64,000 nt of DNA from Ptychodera flava (GCF_041260155.1 NC_091929.1:23994080-24058079); one strand, 5' to 3'. Counted from the stretch's first letter, positions 1 to 61,154 are shown. Numbers and translations: made by a program. The notes: a model not told the origin generated them from the sequence alone.

Positions 1-229
1 AATTTGCTACAAGATTTTGGAACCCAGGGGAAACACTGGTTTCATGAAATAGTTAGTATATGCTGTATATGCTGCGACACTTTATCCAGAGTTAACCTCT
101 TGTGGCAAATTTCTTTACATGTGAGAAGGCATGTTTCAGTGTAAAGTTTGTGTACCCATTCTTGCCCATTAAAGATTGTTTGGCAAAAATAAACATGACT
201 GCATGTGCACATAAGACATACTCCTTTCT

Positions 230-322
230 TTAACCCTTTCACCACCATGGTTTGGTCCAAACCCATTGTTATCAATGGTGATTATGGACCTGTTTACAGG
301 GAATCGGGGGTGAACAGGTTAA
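230..322 (-). mobile_element. Family B TTAA MITE (93 bp)
   Basis: TTAACCCTTTCACCACCATG at one end and GGGGGTGAACAGGTTAA at the other, with TTAA on both sides. The ends are imperfect inverted repeats of each other. No ORF. Confidence 0.68.
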
Positions 323-639
323 ATGCTTTCTAGTGATACCAGCTCAATTTCACTTTTAATCTGGGTACTTTTACACGCAGTATGCTGTACTTATGAATAT
401 TCATAACTCCTGAAAATGTGAAGAATTGTACAGTCACTTTGGCTCTTGATACATCACACAATCTCATCCAATTCTACATGGAATATGGTTCATAATCATA
501 ATTTTGTCAGGTACAGCAATTATGTAGACTCTAGTGTACACCTTGCCTTACTTGGTATAAAAATTATGCAAACAAACTGGTGGAAAAGTACAATTACACA
601 ACTCCAAGGTATATGTTGAGAGTCAATGAAAATATAACT

Positions 640-915
640 GTGTCCAACCTGTAAATTGAAACTTTTGCATAACCTTTATATCCTTACCCTTATCCTTCCC
701 AATCAGCCAAGTCAGTAAAAAACAGTACTGAGCAAAAAAATATATGTTATAGTTGGTTAAGTTGTGAAAATAAAGTTTACAGAATCCATGTTTTCAGTGG
801 CCTTAAAATGTTTGGGGTTTTGTTAAAATGCAAAATATGGAACCTGTCATGCCTCACTGATTTTAACCAGTGTGACCTGATGGTGAGATATAAACTTGGC
901 AGGATGATGGTTAAA
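640..915. repeat. Dispersed repeat D, copy 1
   Basis: Shares GCATAACCTTT, CATGTTTTCAGT, GGGTTTTGTTAAAATGCA and TTAACCAGTGTGACCTGATG-like blocks with 12840-13135; a shorter third match is at 17455-17545. Confidence 0.5.
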
Positions 916-1054
916 GTGTTATTTTATGCTGTTCATAAAATAATTAGATAAAATATCTTTTGTACGTTGTCTAGCAGAAGACAAAAACTAAAACTATCCT
1001 GAGTCTTTGGTTGTCAGCACATAAAACATGTCCATACAGTTTAACAATACTTAC

Positions 1055-2639
1055 TGTGTAGATTTTTTTATAAACTCTTCCTTTTCCTTCTTGCTTTCTT
1101 CCATCCTTTCCACTCGAGCCTGGTGTCTCCATCGGAATAAACTTGGTGTGTCAATGTTGGGATGAGTGTCATCTTCATCATCGGATATCTAGGAATTAAA
1201 AATGCAAAACAGGCACAAAGTATCGGAAACTGTAAAAGTAAGGCTTACACTTTTAAGGAAGGGTTCCCACTCTACTCAGGAATTTATTAAGAATTCTACA
1301 CAACTTAGTGCTTGCTTTCCCAAATGCTTGAATGCACTGACAGAATGCTGTGTGATTCAATTGGAAAAAGATGTCCAAGCTATTGGCAGTGCATTGCAAG
1401 ATAAAACGAGGATGTGACAGTATAATTCAGTGTAACAGTATGAATACTTGACACCGGTGAGGACAGTGTGAATATACTTTGAACAAGTAGCATGCTTAAT
1501 TCTAAGCAAAGAGGGCCTTCATTTTATTTGAAGAAGATACCTTATACGGCAGCATATATGTCAATTATACTGGGTTTATCAATGTAATTGTGGTACAGTA
1601 CCAGGGCTAAAAAACCATGCTATTGTGTGCATCATTAGCAAAATTGCACTCAAGTCAAAGTAGAGTCTAGGTCAGACTCAATATCTGTAAAATTACCCTA
1701 ATAAAGATAGGACGCTGGCAAATTAAGGGAAGGTATACATGACAGTTATGGCTTCTGTAGATTCTGGCTGTATTGTTTCTATTGTCACAATACTTGATTT
1801 AAAATTTGCTATATTTCTCAATTCATCAATCAGTGGATGGATTAGCACACACAAATTAAAGAATACATAAACAAAAAGATACCCCGCTTGAAACAGAAAT
1901 GTCTGATGCATATAGGAGCATAAACTTTGAATTTTTTTTGTTTCTCTTCAACCTTATTAAAGTTATTAACGACAGTAACTTGACATCTTGTCATAATAAT
2001 GACAAAAAAAATTCACACACATTGTATTAAGGTAACAAAACAAAAATATGCAAATTAAATTTTAAACAAAGATCATTACACTATTGTCAAACTCCTACAA
2101 TCGATGTTTTTTTTTCTTATATGTTTGCAAGTTGTTGCTCAGTAAGTCTGAACATGGACGTAAAAACGAGGCGATTGTTCAAAGGCGCAGGGGAGATGGT
2201 GTTGTGTATTTGGGGGAAACCCCAAAATATTAATTTTATGCACACAATAAAAAGTAACATTGCGCACTTTGAAAAGCATCGGAAAGGTGACAATGAATTT
2301 TGGCCGAAGTAGTAGATTATTTGATATCATTGTTTTTGGGGGGTTCGATGGAGTACATCAGCTGCAGTTCGTTATCACACTGTGAATTTCCAGAAACTTC
2401 CGTATTAAAACGTTCTCGGCACCATTTACATCACGAGCACAGTGACAGTCGCGTGCAGTGACCGTAGAAGTAAAATTTGTCGATCTCTTCGCGATGAAGA
2501 ATTAACCAATAAATGTCAAGTTAAGGAAAAAGGGAGAAGCTATCATTCAATGAACTCCACTTCCGCAGATATCAAAATTCATCCAAGAAAGAAAAACATC
2601 ACTCACTTCGATGTGATCCCACTTGCTGTAGTCCACCAT
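1055..2639 (-). CDS. CDC37: CDC37, Hsp90 co-chaperone, first two coding exons (3' part outside window)
   Basis: CDC37 loads protein kinases onto Hsp90 in the cytosol. Exon 1 runs 2639 down to 2607 and encodes [11 protein letters not shown], followed by a GTGAGT donor. Exon 2 runs 1188 down to 1055, after a CTAG acceptor, and is followed by a GTAAGT donor. Together they give 55 complete codons plus two bases. The product contains [13 protein letters not shown] and [14 protein letters not shown], which match the strongly conserved CDC37 N-terminus. Ser13 sits in an acidic context, the known CK2 phosphorylation site needed for kinase-client binding. A charged Lys/Glu helix follows, the start of the N-terminal kinase-binding coiled coil. 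The start is the first ATG in frame with this conserved N-terminus. The kinase-binding remainder, the Hsp90-binding middle domain and the C-terminal domain must lie left of position 1. The gene is head-to-head with DENND5, with 327 bp between start codons. Confidence 0.93.
1189..2606 (-). other. CDC37 intron 1
   Basis: The 1.4-kb intron lies between the GTGAGT donor of exon 1 and the CTAG acceptor of exon 2. It is AT-rich and has no recognisable coding content. GC rises from about 2330 towards the start codon, as expected near a promoter. Confidence 0.7.
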
Positions 2640-2966
2640 TTTCACCTAATTATCCCACAATGCTTGGCGCGCTTGACCTCAAATGAACATAATTTCAATA
2701 ACAGCCCCGACAAATCTTGTCAAACCTTTCAATAAGTGCGTTAAATTGAAAATTATTTTATTTTTCCAGTTAAATGATACAAAAAGCCATTTTTTATATC
2801 ATTGCAAATATTTGAATGAACTGCTGTGCTCAAAGTTCAGGTCTCGTATAATCTCGCAATGTTCGAGATGTTGTTGTGATAACCTTCAGATGCAAAAATG
2901 GATTCGTCGAAGTTACAACGGTGAGATCAGCTTTCCCGTGAAAACATCGAAAACTCAGCATTTACA
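2640..2966. promoter_or_regulatory. Shared CDC37/DENND5 divergent promoter interval
   Basis: The interval separates the CDC37 ATG (minus strand, 2639-2637) from the DENND5 ATG (plus strand, 2967-2969). At 327 bp it must hold both 5' UTRs and promoters unless upstream non-coding exons exist. GC and CpG content are higher here and in the start of DENND5 intron 1 (about 3130-3250) than in the AT-rich surroundings. No convincing TATA box was identified. Bidirectional activity is inferred from geometry. Confidence 0.6.
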
Positions 2967-49372
<46,406 letters not shown>

Positions 49373-52300
49373 TAAACGTACATGGGTATTGATCGTAATT
49401 CTATCTCAAGAGAGAAAAAAATATTTTAGACTTGCACTGTTATAAGTCTTTGATTGGCCAAGCACAGTCAAGTGACACATTACATATCAGTCACGTAATA
49501 ATAGCATAGAGCGTAACAGCTGTCCAAAACAGTGTACCACCAATGTCCATGTAAAAATATTGATCTCTGATTGCAATGAGACATATGATAGATTTATAAA
49601 CTCAAAGTTTCTCATGAGTGCTTTTGAAAAAGAGAACTTTCCGTAGCTATATTTTGTCAGAAATAGGGAGTGTCTTTCTGTCTAATTCATTGGATGTTGC
49701 AGGGTACAGGGTATGAGTCGGTGTGTCTATTGACATGGCGGCATTGACAATGACTGTAGTTCACATATCAGCCAGTTGGTGGCATGGTGGTATTAAGCTG
49801 TTTTTGCTAGCCTGATATGTTTTCATATTTGGAAAGAGAAGTTTACATAATGAATGAAGAGGAAGGATGAAAATTGTACACATTACAGCTGATTGTGCTT
49901 ACAAAGCAAGAATGGAGAATACTGGGCTTTCAAAGAACATTTAACAAATTGACCTTATCCTAGGGGATCCAGAAGCTCTACAAAGCTATGGGAAGGCCCC
50001 CTAAGGCCGCTCGCCATTTTCATGTCAAAGGTAAGACCCAGTGATCTTTAGGTGCGCTGTATACAAATATACTTTGTCAAACGGAAAAGTGAAAATCCAC
50101 ACTTAGCATACATCTGTTGATGAATGGGCATACTTTTTGCACATGTTTACATGAAAGAACATTTTGAATTTGGTGGCAAAACTTTTTTCAAGCAAAAATT
50201 TGTCACAACAAGATTGTACACCTTGTACTGAAAATTTGTAACAATGTACAGGACACTATAAGTGTGTATGCTCATTTGTCACTTTGAACAAGAGATTGAA
50301 ATATGTGCACTTACACAGTCTTTCACCAGAAGTGCAACTTTGTATATGGGTATGTTACTTTGTTTCAAACATTGAAACTTTGTAAATCAGGTGTTTGTTT
50401 GCTCATACAAAACTCTGTCAATTGATATACACATGCACATACACATGCAAGAAAGTGCAATTTTATACACAGATTTCGGAGGTGTAAATGAAATGCACAT
50501 CAAACGTGGATTGTAAAGTTTTGTCAGTAAAAGTTACCACCCTATCGTCAGGAATATTGAGAATATTTTGCACGTGAAATTGATGAAAGGAAGAACATTT
50601 GCAATTTGTACTTTTCCTATTGAGTATGTTTCTAAGATGTAGATTACCTATTTTTGAGAAAATTACAAAAAACAAGCAATTAAAAGTAATTCGCGTCTTG
50701 ACCACATTTACAGTACTGAAGGTTTAGAATTGTAGATATTGAAAGCAATAGTACAGTGCTATAAAAAAATTGTTACATTGACTTTGAGAAATTGAATAGT
50801 ATTTGCTAACCTCTTTTTAGTCCGGAATGCATTGACTTTCCATTGTTTTCCACAGTAATGTTTTGCCACAAAAGTCATATTTTCTGCACTTTGTACCAAT
50901 TCTTGCAGAAATTGTCAGACTGTTGCGGGCTTTTGTGGTTTGGTGTTAGTCTGAAGTGCACTTTGGCTGCATTGTCATGTTATTTCTTTCCTCAAATAGA
51001 TTATGAAGTGTTTCATTTGAAAGATTTTTGAAAGTTCTCAAGTTACTTGTTGCTGTAGAGATAGTAATATTGCTTTGGTGATAGATATGTATGAGTGAAA
51101 TTATATTTCAAAATTTGAATATTTTTGTATGAGAAGTCCTGGCTATAATTTCCTTCAAATACTAATGAATTGGTATTGGTACTTATTGGGAAAAAAGAGA
51201 GAGCATAGGTTTTGTGCATTTCAAAATGACAAAATATATTTGCATAACAAATGTTTGCTTTACATTGTGGAGAATATTGTTGTTTATAAGTAAGCTTCTT
51301 TCAGATGTCGTTATTCAAGACTTTTTGGCCTTCCGAACAAAAATGTAGATATGTTTGCCAGTATCAAAAAGATAAGGGCTAAATAGCCTATTTTTAAGTG
51401 TTAGGATATGAAAATGACATAGAGTGGTCAATTTGTTACGCTCTGTACTGCTAAATATCCCAATCATTTCATGTTTGTGTTTTTACACTGTAGATGAACT
51501 AGTAAGTAAGATAACATGTTCATCTGCCTTCCTGACAGCAAGAAGGCAGATCACTGCACATCACTCCAAGCCACATCAATTACCATTTACCTAGGGAGTC
51601 ATTTCAGAATTACTATATACCCAGGGAATCATATAAGAATTATGAGACCCCTCAGAGGAAATCCGCAGTTTATACACGACTTGTTTCCCCAAAAGTATAG
51701 TTGATCTTGTCTTGAACCAGTACAGTTTACAGAAATGTAGAATCAACATTAAAGTTACTAGACATGTGTGTTTCATGCAGAAAAAATGTTTTATTCCCTG
51801 TGTATCTGTGAGATATACCACTACTGGGACAAGAAAATGATTTATTCCACTGCCAGTCTACGTGACAGAATCCATGGTGGAAGTTTGGTACATAAATGAG
51901 GACAAAACAAATGTTTTCCTTACAAACATAAGTTGAAGTATAATGAGTTTACTTTGTAAGAATAAATGGTAGGCACGTTTGTATAATGAACGGCACTCAA
52001 AGATTCCTCCTGCTTGATTTTTAGTTTAATGAGTACAGCTGTTGGAAAATTATTGTTTTGTACACTTGGAAGTGACTTTGTGACCGATAGTACAATGGAA
52101 CACCGGCTGTTATTGAGTACTTTAAAGAGCTTAGGTCTGTAATGAAACACTCTAAAGTGCATGGCACCTTACAGTGTTGCAAGTTGTAAGGGAACACTTT
52201 AAAATTTTACACTTTACAATAGAACACTTCAAAACAACACAGTGAAGTGGCCACATGTGCATGTTAAATTGTTACATTCTGGAGCAGAACACTTTAAAAT

Positions 52301-54065
52301 TGTTACATTGTTGCAATATACACTGAAACTGCTTCAAAGTAACAATGTTTACAACTCAATATAATAGGATGTGCATACTGAAAGTTGCTTACAGGTAAAA
52401 TGCACCTCAAGCACGTATTCAGACTCTCAAATTTTACAGTACTTTGCTGGACTACAGCTTTTGTGGACCCATTTTGAAGATTTTTGGAATAAAAGTTTTT
52501 GACGCATTGTTTTGTTTCAAAATTTAAATTTAAATCTAAGTCTAAAATTCAATTCTCACATGAGGATAGCAGCCATTTGAATTTCAAATATCAATGTACA
52601 TTAAGTAAATTATTTGTCCAATCCCAAAGTTTGCACAGTGACCTGTAATATTTATTAGTGATTATGAAAGAGAATGGTTAATAGTTTGCTCAAGAAAAGT
52701 TTCATCGAAAGTTTGATATTTGAGGTGTGTGCTACCCGTACCAACAATTTCAAATGACATAGTCTGTCCAGGCTCTTTAAATTTTCATAGTCTGAGAGTG
52801 TACACAGTGGCAAATTCATGTCTTTCTGAACACCTTTAAATCCCTATATAATAAGTTCTTACACTATCAAATCTATCAATTAGAATATCAGACATGCCTT
52901 GAAGAGATGATACATATAGTAATGTATGCTTTGAAAATTTTTGTATGACCTCAGGGTAAGATGTATTGCCTGCCAAAATGGCTTTAACATTTCAGAGCAT
53001 TACCTGGTGGAATATATAATGTAATATTTATGAGTTTTATTTCTGTTTTGTGCTACCTTTAACTGAATACAGAAGTTGAATTTTGTTGATATATATATTG
53101 ATAATCAAGATTGTTCTCATCATTAAAATTTCATCTTTAATGAAACTGACACAAAAACACTTCATATAAATAATTTAGTTGTCCGTGTTATTTTACGGAA
53201 AATTTAAATGTCAAGCTTATTTCTTGTTCTTTCTTGACATGATTTCTGTAGAGTTAACATAGTATGGTTCGTAAAGAGTAAATTTGAATATTTTTTGTCT
53301 AATTCACAACAGTGCATATTTTTCATAGATTCCTTTCACTGTAAACCAGAATGAGAGAAAATTTACTCAGCAAAGTTAATTCTTTACCGTCTGCTGTGCC
53401 TATTTCCTTTGTGTATGGTGAATCTTGTTTCTGAATATTATGAATTGATAGTAGTTCCCCATACAGGAGACTGGTATGGTATCCATACACAGGTCTATGA
53501 ATATAGTTGGAATTATAGCTTGCACCAGAAAGGAATTTCTTATCATAATGTGAGGCTAAAACTTAGCTGGCTTGTCATTCTAGGAATTTTTTTATGGAAG
53601 CAGAATGCATTAAATTAAACCAAACAATATTATTACAGTGTGCGAAAATACGATTTTTCTCACCACAACAAATTTTGCAGCTCCTATCCATTAAAATTTA
53701 AAACGCCCATGTCCATCGCTTTTTCTGAAATTCTGATTTTTTTTTCAAACATGAATATTTAATGTTTGATGTAGTCTTGTCCTTTTGGAGACATGTGAAA
53801 ATAGTTTTGCTGTAAAATCAGATTCATAACACAATTACATACAGCACTTTTTGACATAATTGGATTTATTGACTTTAATGTGTGCAATGACTTTGAGATG
53901 AACACTCCAGAAGTAAATTGTTTTGTTTTGTCCATTTTGTATAATTATTTTGAGTGTAAAAGTCAGCATTTTTTTCTGTAAAGATAAAAAGAATAACAAA
54001 GATGTTTTATTAAAACCTATAATGAATATTATAGATATTTGGAAATAAAACTATTTGATCCTAAG
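49373..54065 (+). other. DENND5 downstream region / possible long 3' UTR
   Basis: AT-rich sequence after the DENND5 stop. AATAAA occurs at 49371-49376 and again at 54044-54049, so the 3' UTR may be either very short or about 4.7 kb. It contains candidate alternative exons and a family A element at 52392-52742. No other gene is visible. Confidence 0.4.
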
Positions 54066-54501
54066 TGCGATTTTCATTTCTTGTAGGCATCCAGGTGCTT
54101 TCTCAAGCACCATGAGGTACCTGTGCTATCTTTGGGATCTGTCTGTCTGTCCGTCTGTCTGTGAGTGTTATCTGTGTTTGTGTGTAGAGCCTGCATATGA
54201 AGGTAATTTGTGTAACACTGTCACCCGACAGTGTTGGCAACACCTCGATATAGACAATATGTCTAGTTTGTCTAATGCCAATGCTTCAAAGCAAACCACT
54301 GTAACTTGAGGGTGCTTCCAGACTAGAAAAGCTGTCTCATAGGTCCTCCCAAATTTTTTTTTCAGATCATTCAATGATCATGTGGTTGTCGGTAATTTTA
54401 AACACTTAGAAAAACTTCTGAACAGATCTAAGGAGTCCCCTGTACTGAGCTGGTATGAAATCTTCACAAAGCAGCGCTTGCCCGAACCCATTCACCAATA
54501 A
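49964..54501 (+). CDS. Candidate alternative C-terminal exons of DENND5 (or end of an unrecognised gene)
   Basis: Four small ORF-containing exons chain without a frame break: 49964-50030 (67 nt, TCCTAG acceptor, GTAAGA donor, phase 0 to 1), 50909-50942 (34 nt, TTGCAG acceptor, GTGTTA donor, 1 to 2), 54087-54116 (30 nt, TTGTAG acceptor, GTACCT donor, 2 to 2), 54366-54501 (136 nt, long T-tract and CAG, TAA stop). The product is 88 residues and includes KLYKAMGRPPKAARHFHVK, EIVRLLRAFVVWHP, NDHVVVGNFKHLEKLLNR and SWYEIFTKQRLPEPIHQ. It looks like an ordinary helical protein, not random translation. If DENND5 exon 20 is spliced after GAG at 49366 (GTGTAA donor, phase 0), these exons join in frame and give about 1387 residues. 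I do not recognise the sequence. The weak points are the 50943 and 49367 donors. It could instead belong to a separate gene. Confidence 0.5.
52392..52742 (-). mobile_element. Family A MITE copy
   Basis: Degenerate reverse copy: CAGGTAAAATGCACCTCAAG to TTGAGGTGTGTGCTACCCG, with the interior GGATAGCAGCCATTTGAA. Confidence 0.6.
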
Positions 54502-54981
54502 AAATGTTGCCATATGTGCCTGTGTTGGTAGCCATAAAGCTTGTTGTGAGGTCCCTGAGCCTGGTTGTCCAGTAACTTTGGTGGTGACAGGGAGCTAAGC
54601 TTGTCATTCCTGTGAGCGCAATCTTCGAAATTCTCATAAAACATTTGGGACAGGGATTCATTTTGAATAATAATGACGGAACCGTGATGTCATTTGGAAC
54701 CATCGCAATAAAAAACAAAGTTGGTGTGAACGTATATACATTGTATCGATCGCAACGAAGGTGTTCAAACAACGCCATCTCTGAGACAATTACACTTGTG
54801 ATAGCGAAATTTTTAGTGTTTACTTCTGAAATCATTGGAAGATTCACTCTCTCTGTTCCTCTCAAGGAACGCAGACTGTGATTCTTCCTAAACATAAATT
54901 ATAGTCTTCTTCGAAGTGTTGATAACAGGTTCTGTCTGGCGAAAACAGTTTCATAAAACGGGGTCTCCCTTCATGTTACCT

Positions 54982-55204
54982 TTAACCCTTTGAGTGCTGT
55001 AATTTTTCCCACCAAAATTTTAGTGCAACATTTTACCAATGTTATGAATTTTTCTGTAATTTTTTTGATAATTTTGGACCAAATGGAAATCATATTTCCT
55101 TGGCTACAGTTCTTTATCAAAATTTTGGCAAAAACTTGAGAAAATTTGACTGAGGTATATTCTGTAAAGGTGACAAAAATTGACTTTGGCGCTCAAAGGG
55201 TTAA
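54982..55204 (+). mobile_element. Family C TTAA MITE, complete (223 bp)
   Basis: TTAACCCTTTGAGTGC at the left and its inverse GCGCTCAAAGGGTTAA at the right form a 16-bp inverted repeat with one mismatch, TTAA at each edge. No ORF. Confidence 0.75.
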
Positions 55205-55767
55205 TCTGTCTACTTTTTTCGGCTTGTATACGTATAGAAGAACTTTTGTGCTTCAGAAAAAGGCATTTGTGCTAGACTGATGCTGTGAAGATGTTTGCAA
55301 GTTGCTTGACGCTTAAGTTTCGATGTGTTCCTCAGGGATTATGATGAAAAATCATCAGAAGGTACAATGCGCCTCTGAACAGCACGTACTGAAACGAATA
55401 TGAGGATGTATGTTATTTGATGGTTTCTGCTTGTTTTCTGTCAGTGGTTTTCCGCCTTACTGCATCACTACCGTTCACTTCTTACTTCACCAAATGTGCT
55501 GACATGAACCCTTTACTAACTAGCATGCCTTATTCAAAATAAAGTTGTGTTTTAGGAATCTATTCTTGGCTTAACTTCATTAAAATTTGCATTCACGTAC
55601 ACAACCTATAAGAAGCGGGACTATGGATTTGGCAAATAGTGACGTGCGGCTAATAAAGCCCTTTCATAATGCTTCATTTTTGCCGGGTTTTTTTTCAGTG
55701 ACGAAGTGGTGTGTGTTATTTCGTTACAAGACCCTTGAAATCGTCTGCTGTGCGCCCTCAGTGTTGG

Positions 55768-56113
55768 GGTAATAAGCGCCTCGAAAAAAAGTGTTCAACT
55801 TCTGCTCAAACTTTCCTCAAAGAAACTTTCACGTTCAAAAAGAAACAGCGGGGTCACTGCGCAAAATTTGGGACTAGAGAAAGAAACACCTAAATTTTAC
55901 TACTATTTGAAATTTAAAACGGCCGCAATACCTTGAGTTAACGTTACGGGGTGAAATGGAATAAAGATTAGATTTTCATAATAACAAGATGGTGAAAACT
56001 TCAATTTCTCCATACGGTTTCAATACGAATCCAGCTAGCAGTAAATCAGACACGGATGGCAAAAATTTAAGTGATCTAAAAAAACTATCCAGGAAGTGCA
56101 TTCTACATCAATT
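55768..56113 (+). mobile_element. Family A MITE copy
   Basis: Degenerate forward copy with AAGCGCCTCG at the start, AAAACGGCCGCAATACC inside and GTGCATTCTACATCAA at the end. Confidence 0.6.
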
Positions 56114-56680
56114 ACACTGAAGGACCCTCTTACATTGAATATAGTTGATTGATTGGTAGAGGGACTTCTTATCGTGTAAGGTTTTTTTCTTGGCATATTG
56201 GACTGGAACTTCTGTCATAATATGTGACTTTCGAACAATATTTACATTTCCGACCTGCGTCGAGCACACAATGGTAATTCGTCAATACTATGTGCGCTGT
56301 AGAAGAGGAACGTTGTTTCTGGCGTGAATTCGAGAACAAAGTTCAAATGGGTGAATTACGATGTAATGCGACCCCAATATGAGTTTATACTCCGTGCCCC
56401 TCGTCTAGGCCCTGGAATTTCAAATGTGTAAACACACAGTATAGCGAGCACACCAGTCTGAACTTTTTTCTCTCCATCAGTCCCCGTCCGGATTTCTTGT
56501 TTCTGCAAACTTTTCGCGGTTTCTGGATGTCTTTTGTTCCACATTTGGTTTTGTGGAAAAGCAGACGGACGGATGGTGATGGCGATCAGTTTGCTAAAAG
56601 GTGATTTCTTCCTCGGAAATATTGCTTTCTTGTTGAATTTGAGCATTTTGATTTAAGTTGCAGTCCGCTTGTGATTCAAC

Positions 56681-59184
<2,504 letters not shown>

Positions 59185-59645
59185 GATTTGAGAAAACTCA
59201 CCATCCAACCAAAATCACTGAATTTTTTCAGCCTATATTAGGCTTGAATTTTCTGACAGCAAAATATTATTTGATTATGTCATACCAATAACGGATATTA
59301 TGTCTTCCACTTCTAAATTTCGATTCCTTTTCCAGACAATCGAAACTCACGTTTCCCAGATTCAGAAATTACTGGAATGCCCCTTGTTTATTCCGATTGT
59401 AAAGTGTATAAATTTATCTCAATGTTAAGGCGGATGTTTGTATATTCAATATTATTATCCGTGCATGCAACAGTGCCTTCAAACGAGCTAGATATATCTC
59501 GAGTATTTTTCTTTCCAGAGTTCTCTTTTCCATAAAGTTTCATCGAATATGTATAAATTATTTTTTGTTGTACTGAACCATCTTCTAGTGCAACGTGTTT
59601 ATAACACTGTGTAAAATATGAATAAAGTCGTCTATACACAGATAC
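59185..59645 (+). terminator. EAR gene 3' UTR with poly(A) signal
   Basis: AATAAA at 59621-59626 lies about 440 nt after the stop codon and is followed by a T-rich, GT-containing stretch. This is the likely cleavage and polyadenylation site. Confidence 0.6.
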
Positions 59646-60155
59646 CCAGTTGTTGTGCTGTGTATAATTTCACCGAACAAGAGCAAAATAATGAATTCTC
59701 GGTCAACTTGACTTCTTTCTGAGCAAATACCAAGTTCATATTACAACAGCATCAAACTTGATGAACAAGACGTTGGCCTGTTTACGCTCTCTCTGATATC
59801 ATTATTTATCGTCATCATCTAATAACAATAAATAGTTATGGATACCTTTATTATTAGCTCGTTATGGTCGTCATGGTTAGCAGGAATAATATTCTCCATG
59901 GCAACAACGGTGGACTCAGGTGTCTCACATATCTGCTATACCATAAATCATGCATCTTCAACATGATTTTGTCAGCTCAGTGTATCAAGAACTCTAGAAA
60001 CAATATTTTGCTTGCTGACGTGTTAAAATAAAGGCTGACTATTACGCGAATATGTTGTATGGCTGCCCTAGTTGACAGCAAATAGCGGTATAGCTCGAAG
60101 GCCCACCAGGCTGTTACCTGGCAAAAACATTACTTCTGTGCAGCTTAGAGTATTT

Positions 60156-60401
60156 TTAGACTTGACGGATCACATCTCTATTAAGTCTGATATCTTGAAT
60201 TGGCTGAGCTGTACATCCATATTTTATACTGACATTTAAACTGACATTGTCAAAATGCCAAGAGCACAGATCTGCATTATCGACCGGATTCAAAGACACG
60301 GTGTTTCCGTCAGTTTGAATTAATAAGAGTGTAGTCCCACAGCGATCCGGTTCACTTTTCATGCATGAACCGTCTGAAGCATCGAGGAAAAGTTCTGACA
60401 A
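60156..60401 (-). CDS. Possible terminal exon of an unrecognised minus-strand gene
   Basis: On the minus strand a pyrimidine tract and acceptor (CTCTTTCTTTAG, just above 60401) precede about 80 open codons ending in TAA at 60156. The peptide contains DGSCMKSEPDRCGTTLLLIQ, NPVDNADLCSWHFDN and KYGCTAQPIQDIRL, with four cysteines and a composition like an extracellular domain. No partner exons were identified between here and 62700, and no family is recognised. It may be a chance ORF or a relic. Confidence 0.27.
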   Translation of the reverse strand: MSELFLDASDGSCMKSEPDRCGTTLLLIQTDGNTVSLNPVDNADLCSWHFDNVSLNVSIKYGCTAQPIQDIRLNRDVIRQV

Positions 60402-60460
60402 AACTAAAGAAAGAGATCATGAGCGTTCTTAGAAAACTGAGTAGTTCCATGCCTTGAAAA

Positions 60461-60511
60461 TACATACATACATACATACATACATACATACATACATACA
60501 TACATACATAC
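60461..60511. repeat. (CATA)n microsatellite
   Basis: About twelve uninterrupted CATA units. Confidence 0.95.
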
Positions 60512-60800
60512 TGATACATACGATTTACTGTCAAACTTATGAGTTAAACGTTACCCTTCTTTAAACAAATTCAAACAGGAAAATACAACTAAGCGGTTTA
60601 GTTTCACACGGCGAGAAGCCCTCCTTGGATCTTATTTATGTAACAACCTGCACTCCATGACGTGATCAGTATAATTCTTCGATTTATTTGAATTTCAATT
60701 AGTGGAGACAATCACTCGACAGAATTGTCCGTCGATGGTGATGTGAAGACAGGTTTCGGCCATTCGACCGAATGATTAAGATTTTTAGAAAGCATTTCTC

Positions 60801-61154
60801 TTAAGGTAGTATGTGCCTCGAAATTGAAGGGCCTGAACTTTTTCTAAAACTTCCCTCAAGGAATCGTTCGACCATTCTCTTTCAAAGTCAAGAATAAAAA
60901 CCGGGAATGACTGTGCAAATTTTGGTACAAGAGAAATATATTACCCAAGATTTACCGATATTTGAAATTCAAAATGGCTGCCATCACTGGATTAACTCCG
61001 TACCCGTGGAGAAAAATAAAATTTTCAATTTTCGAAAAACTAATGATTTTTTTACACGGAGAGCTTTAAAATGAGGTACCAAAGTGGTAGATCAGAAAAG
61101 ATTGTAAACGTTTGAGAGTCCGAATATCTGTTCCCGGGGCGCTTTCTACCTTAA
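60801..61154 (+). mobile_element. Family A TTAA MITE, well-preserved copy (354 bp)
   Basis: Starts TTAAGGTAGTATGTGCCTCG and ends with the inverted TTAAGGTAGAAAGCGCCCCG. These are roughly 20-bp terminal inverted repeats, with TTAA at both edges as a likely target-site duplication. The interior carries the family marker AAAATGGCTGCCATC and no ORF. It is a non-autonomous element, probably moved by a TTAA-specific (piggyBac-like) transposase. Confidence 0.75.

Larger units (their letters stand above)
1..1054 (-). other. CDC37 intron 2 (partial)
   Basis: No coding exon of CDC37 or any other gene is recognisable here. The stretch holds a family B TTAA element (230-322) and one copy of a dispersed repeat (about 640-915). 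The next CDC37 exon is expected left of the window. Confidence 0.6.
54502..56680. other. Intergenic region upstream of the EAR gene
   Basis: Contains a complete family C element (54982-55204) and a family A element (55768-56113). GC content rises from about 56230 towards the EAR gene start, consistent with its promoter and 5' UTR. A 143-codon minus-strand ORF (54464-54895) has no recognisable domain and is not called. Confidence 0.5.

Noticed and set aside
54464-54895. 143-codon minus-strand ORF
   Set aside because: No domain or family recognised, overlaps the better supported plus-strand exon at 54366-54501, and has an overlapping plus-strand ORF of 89 codons. Insufficient support for a gene.
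56356-56646. 96-codon minus-strand ORF starting 34 bp from the EAR gene ATG
   Set aside because: It lies in the EAR 5' UTR/promoter, shows no conserved motif and would need an extremely short divergent promoter.
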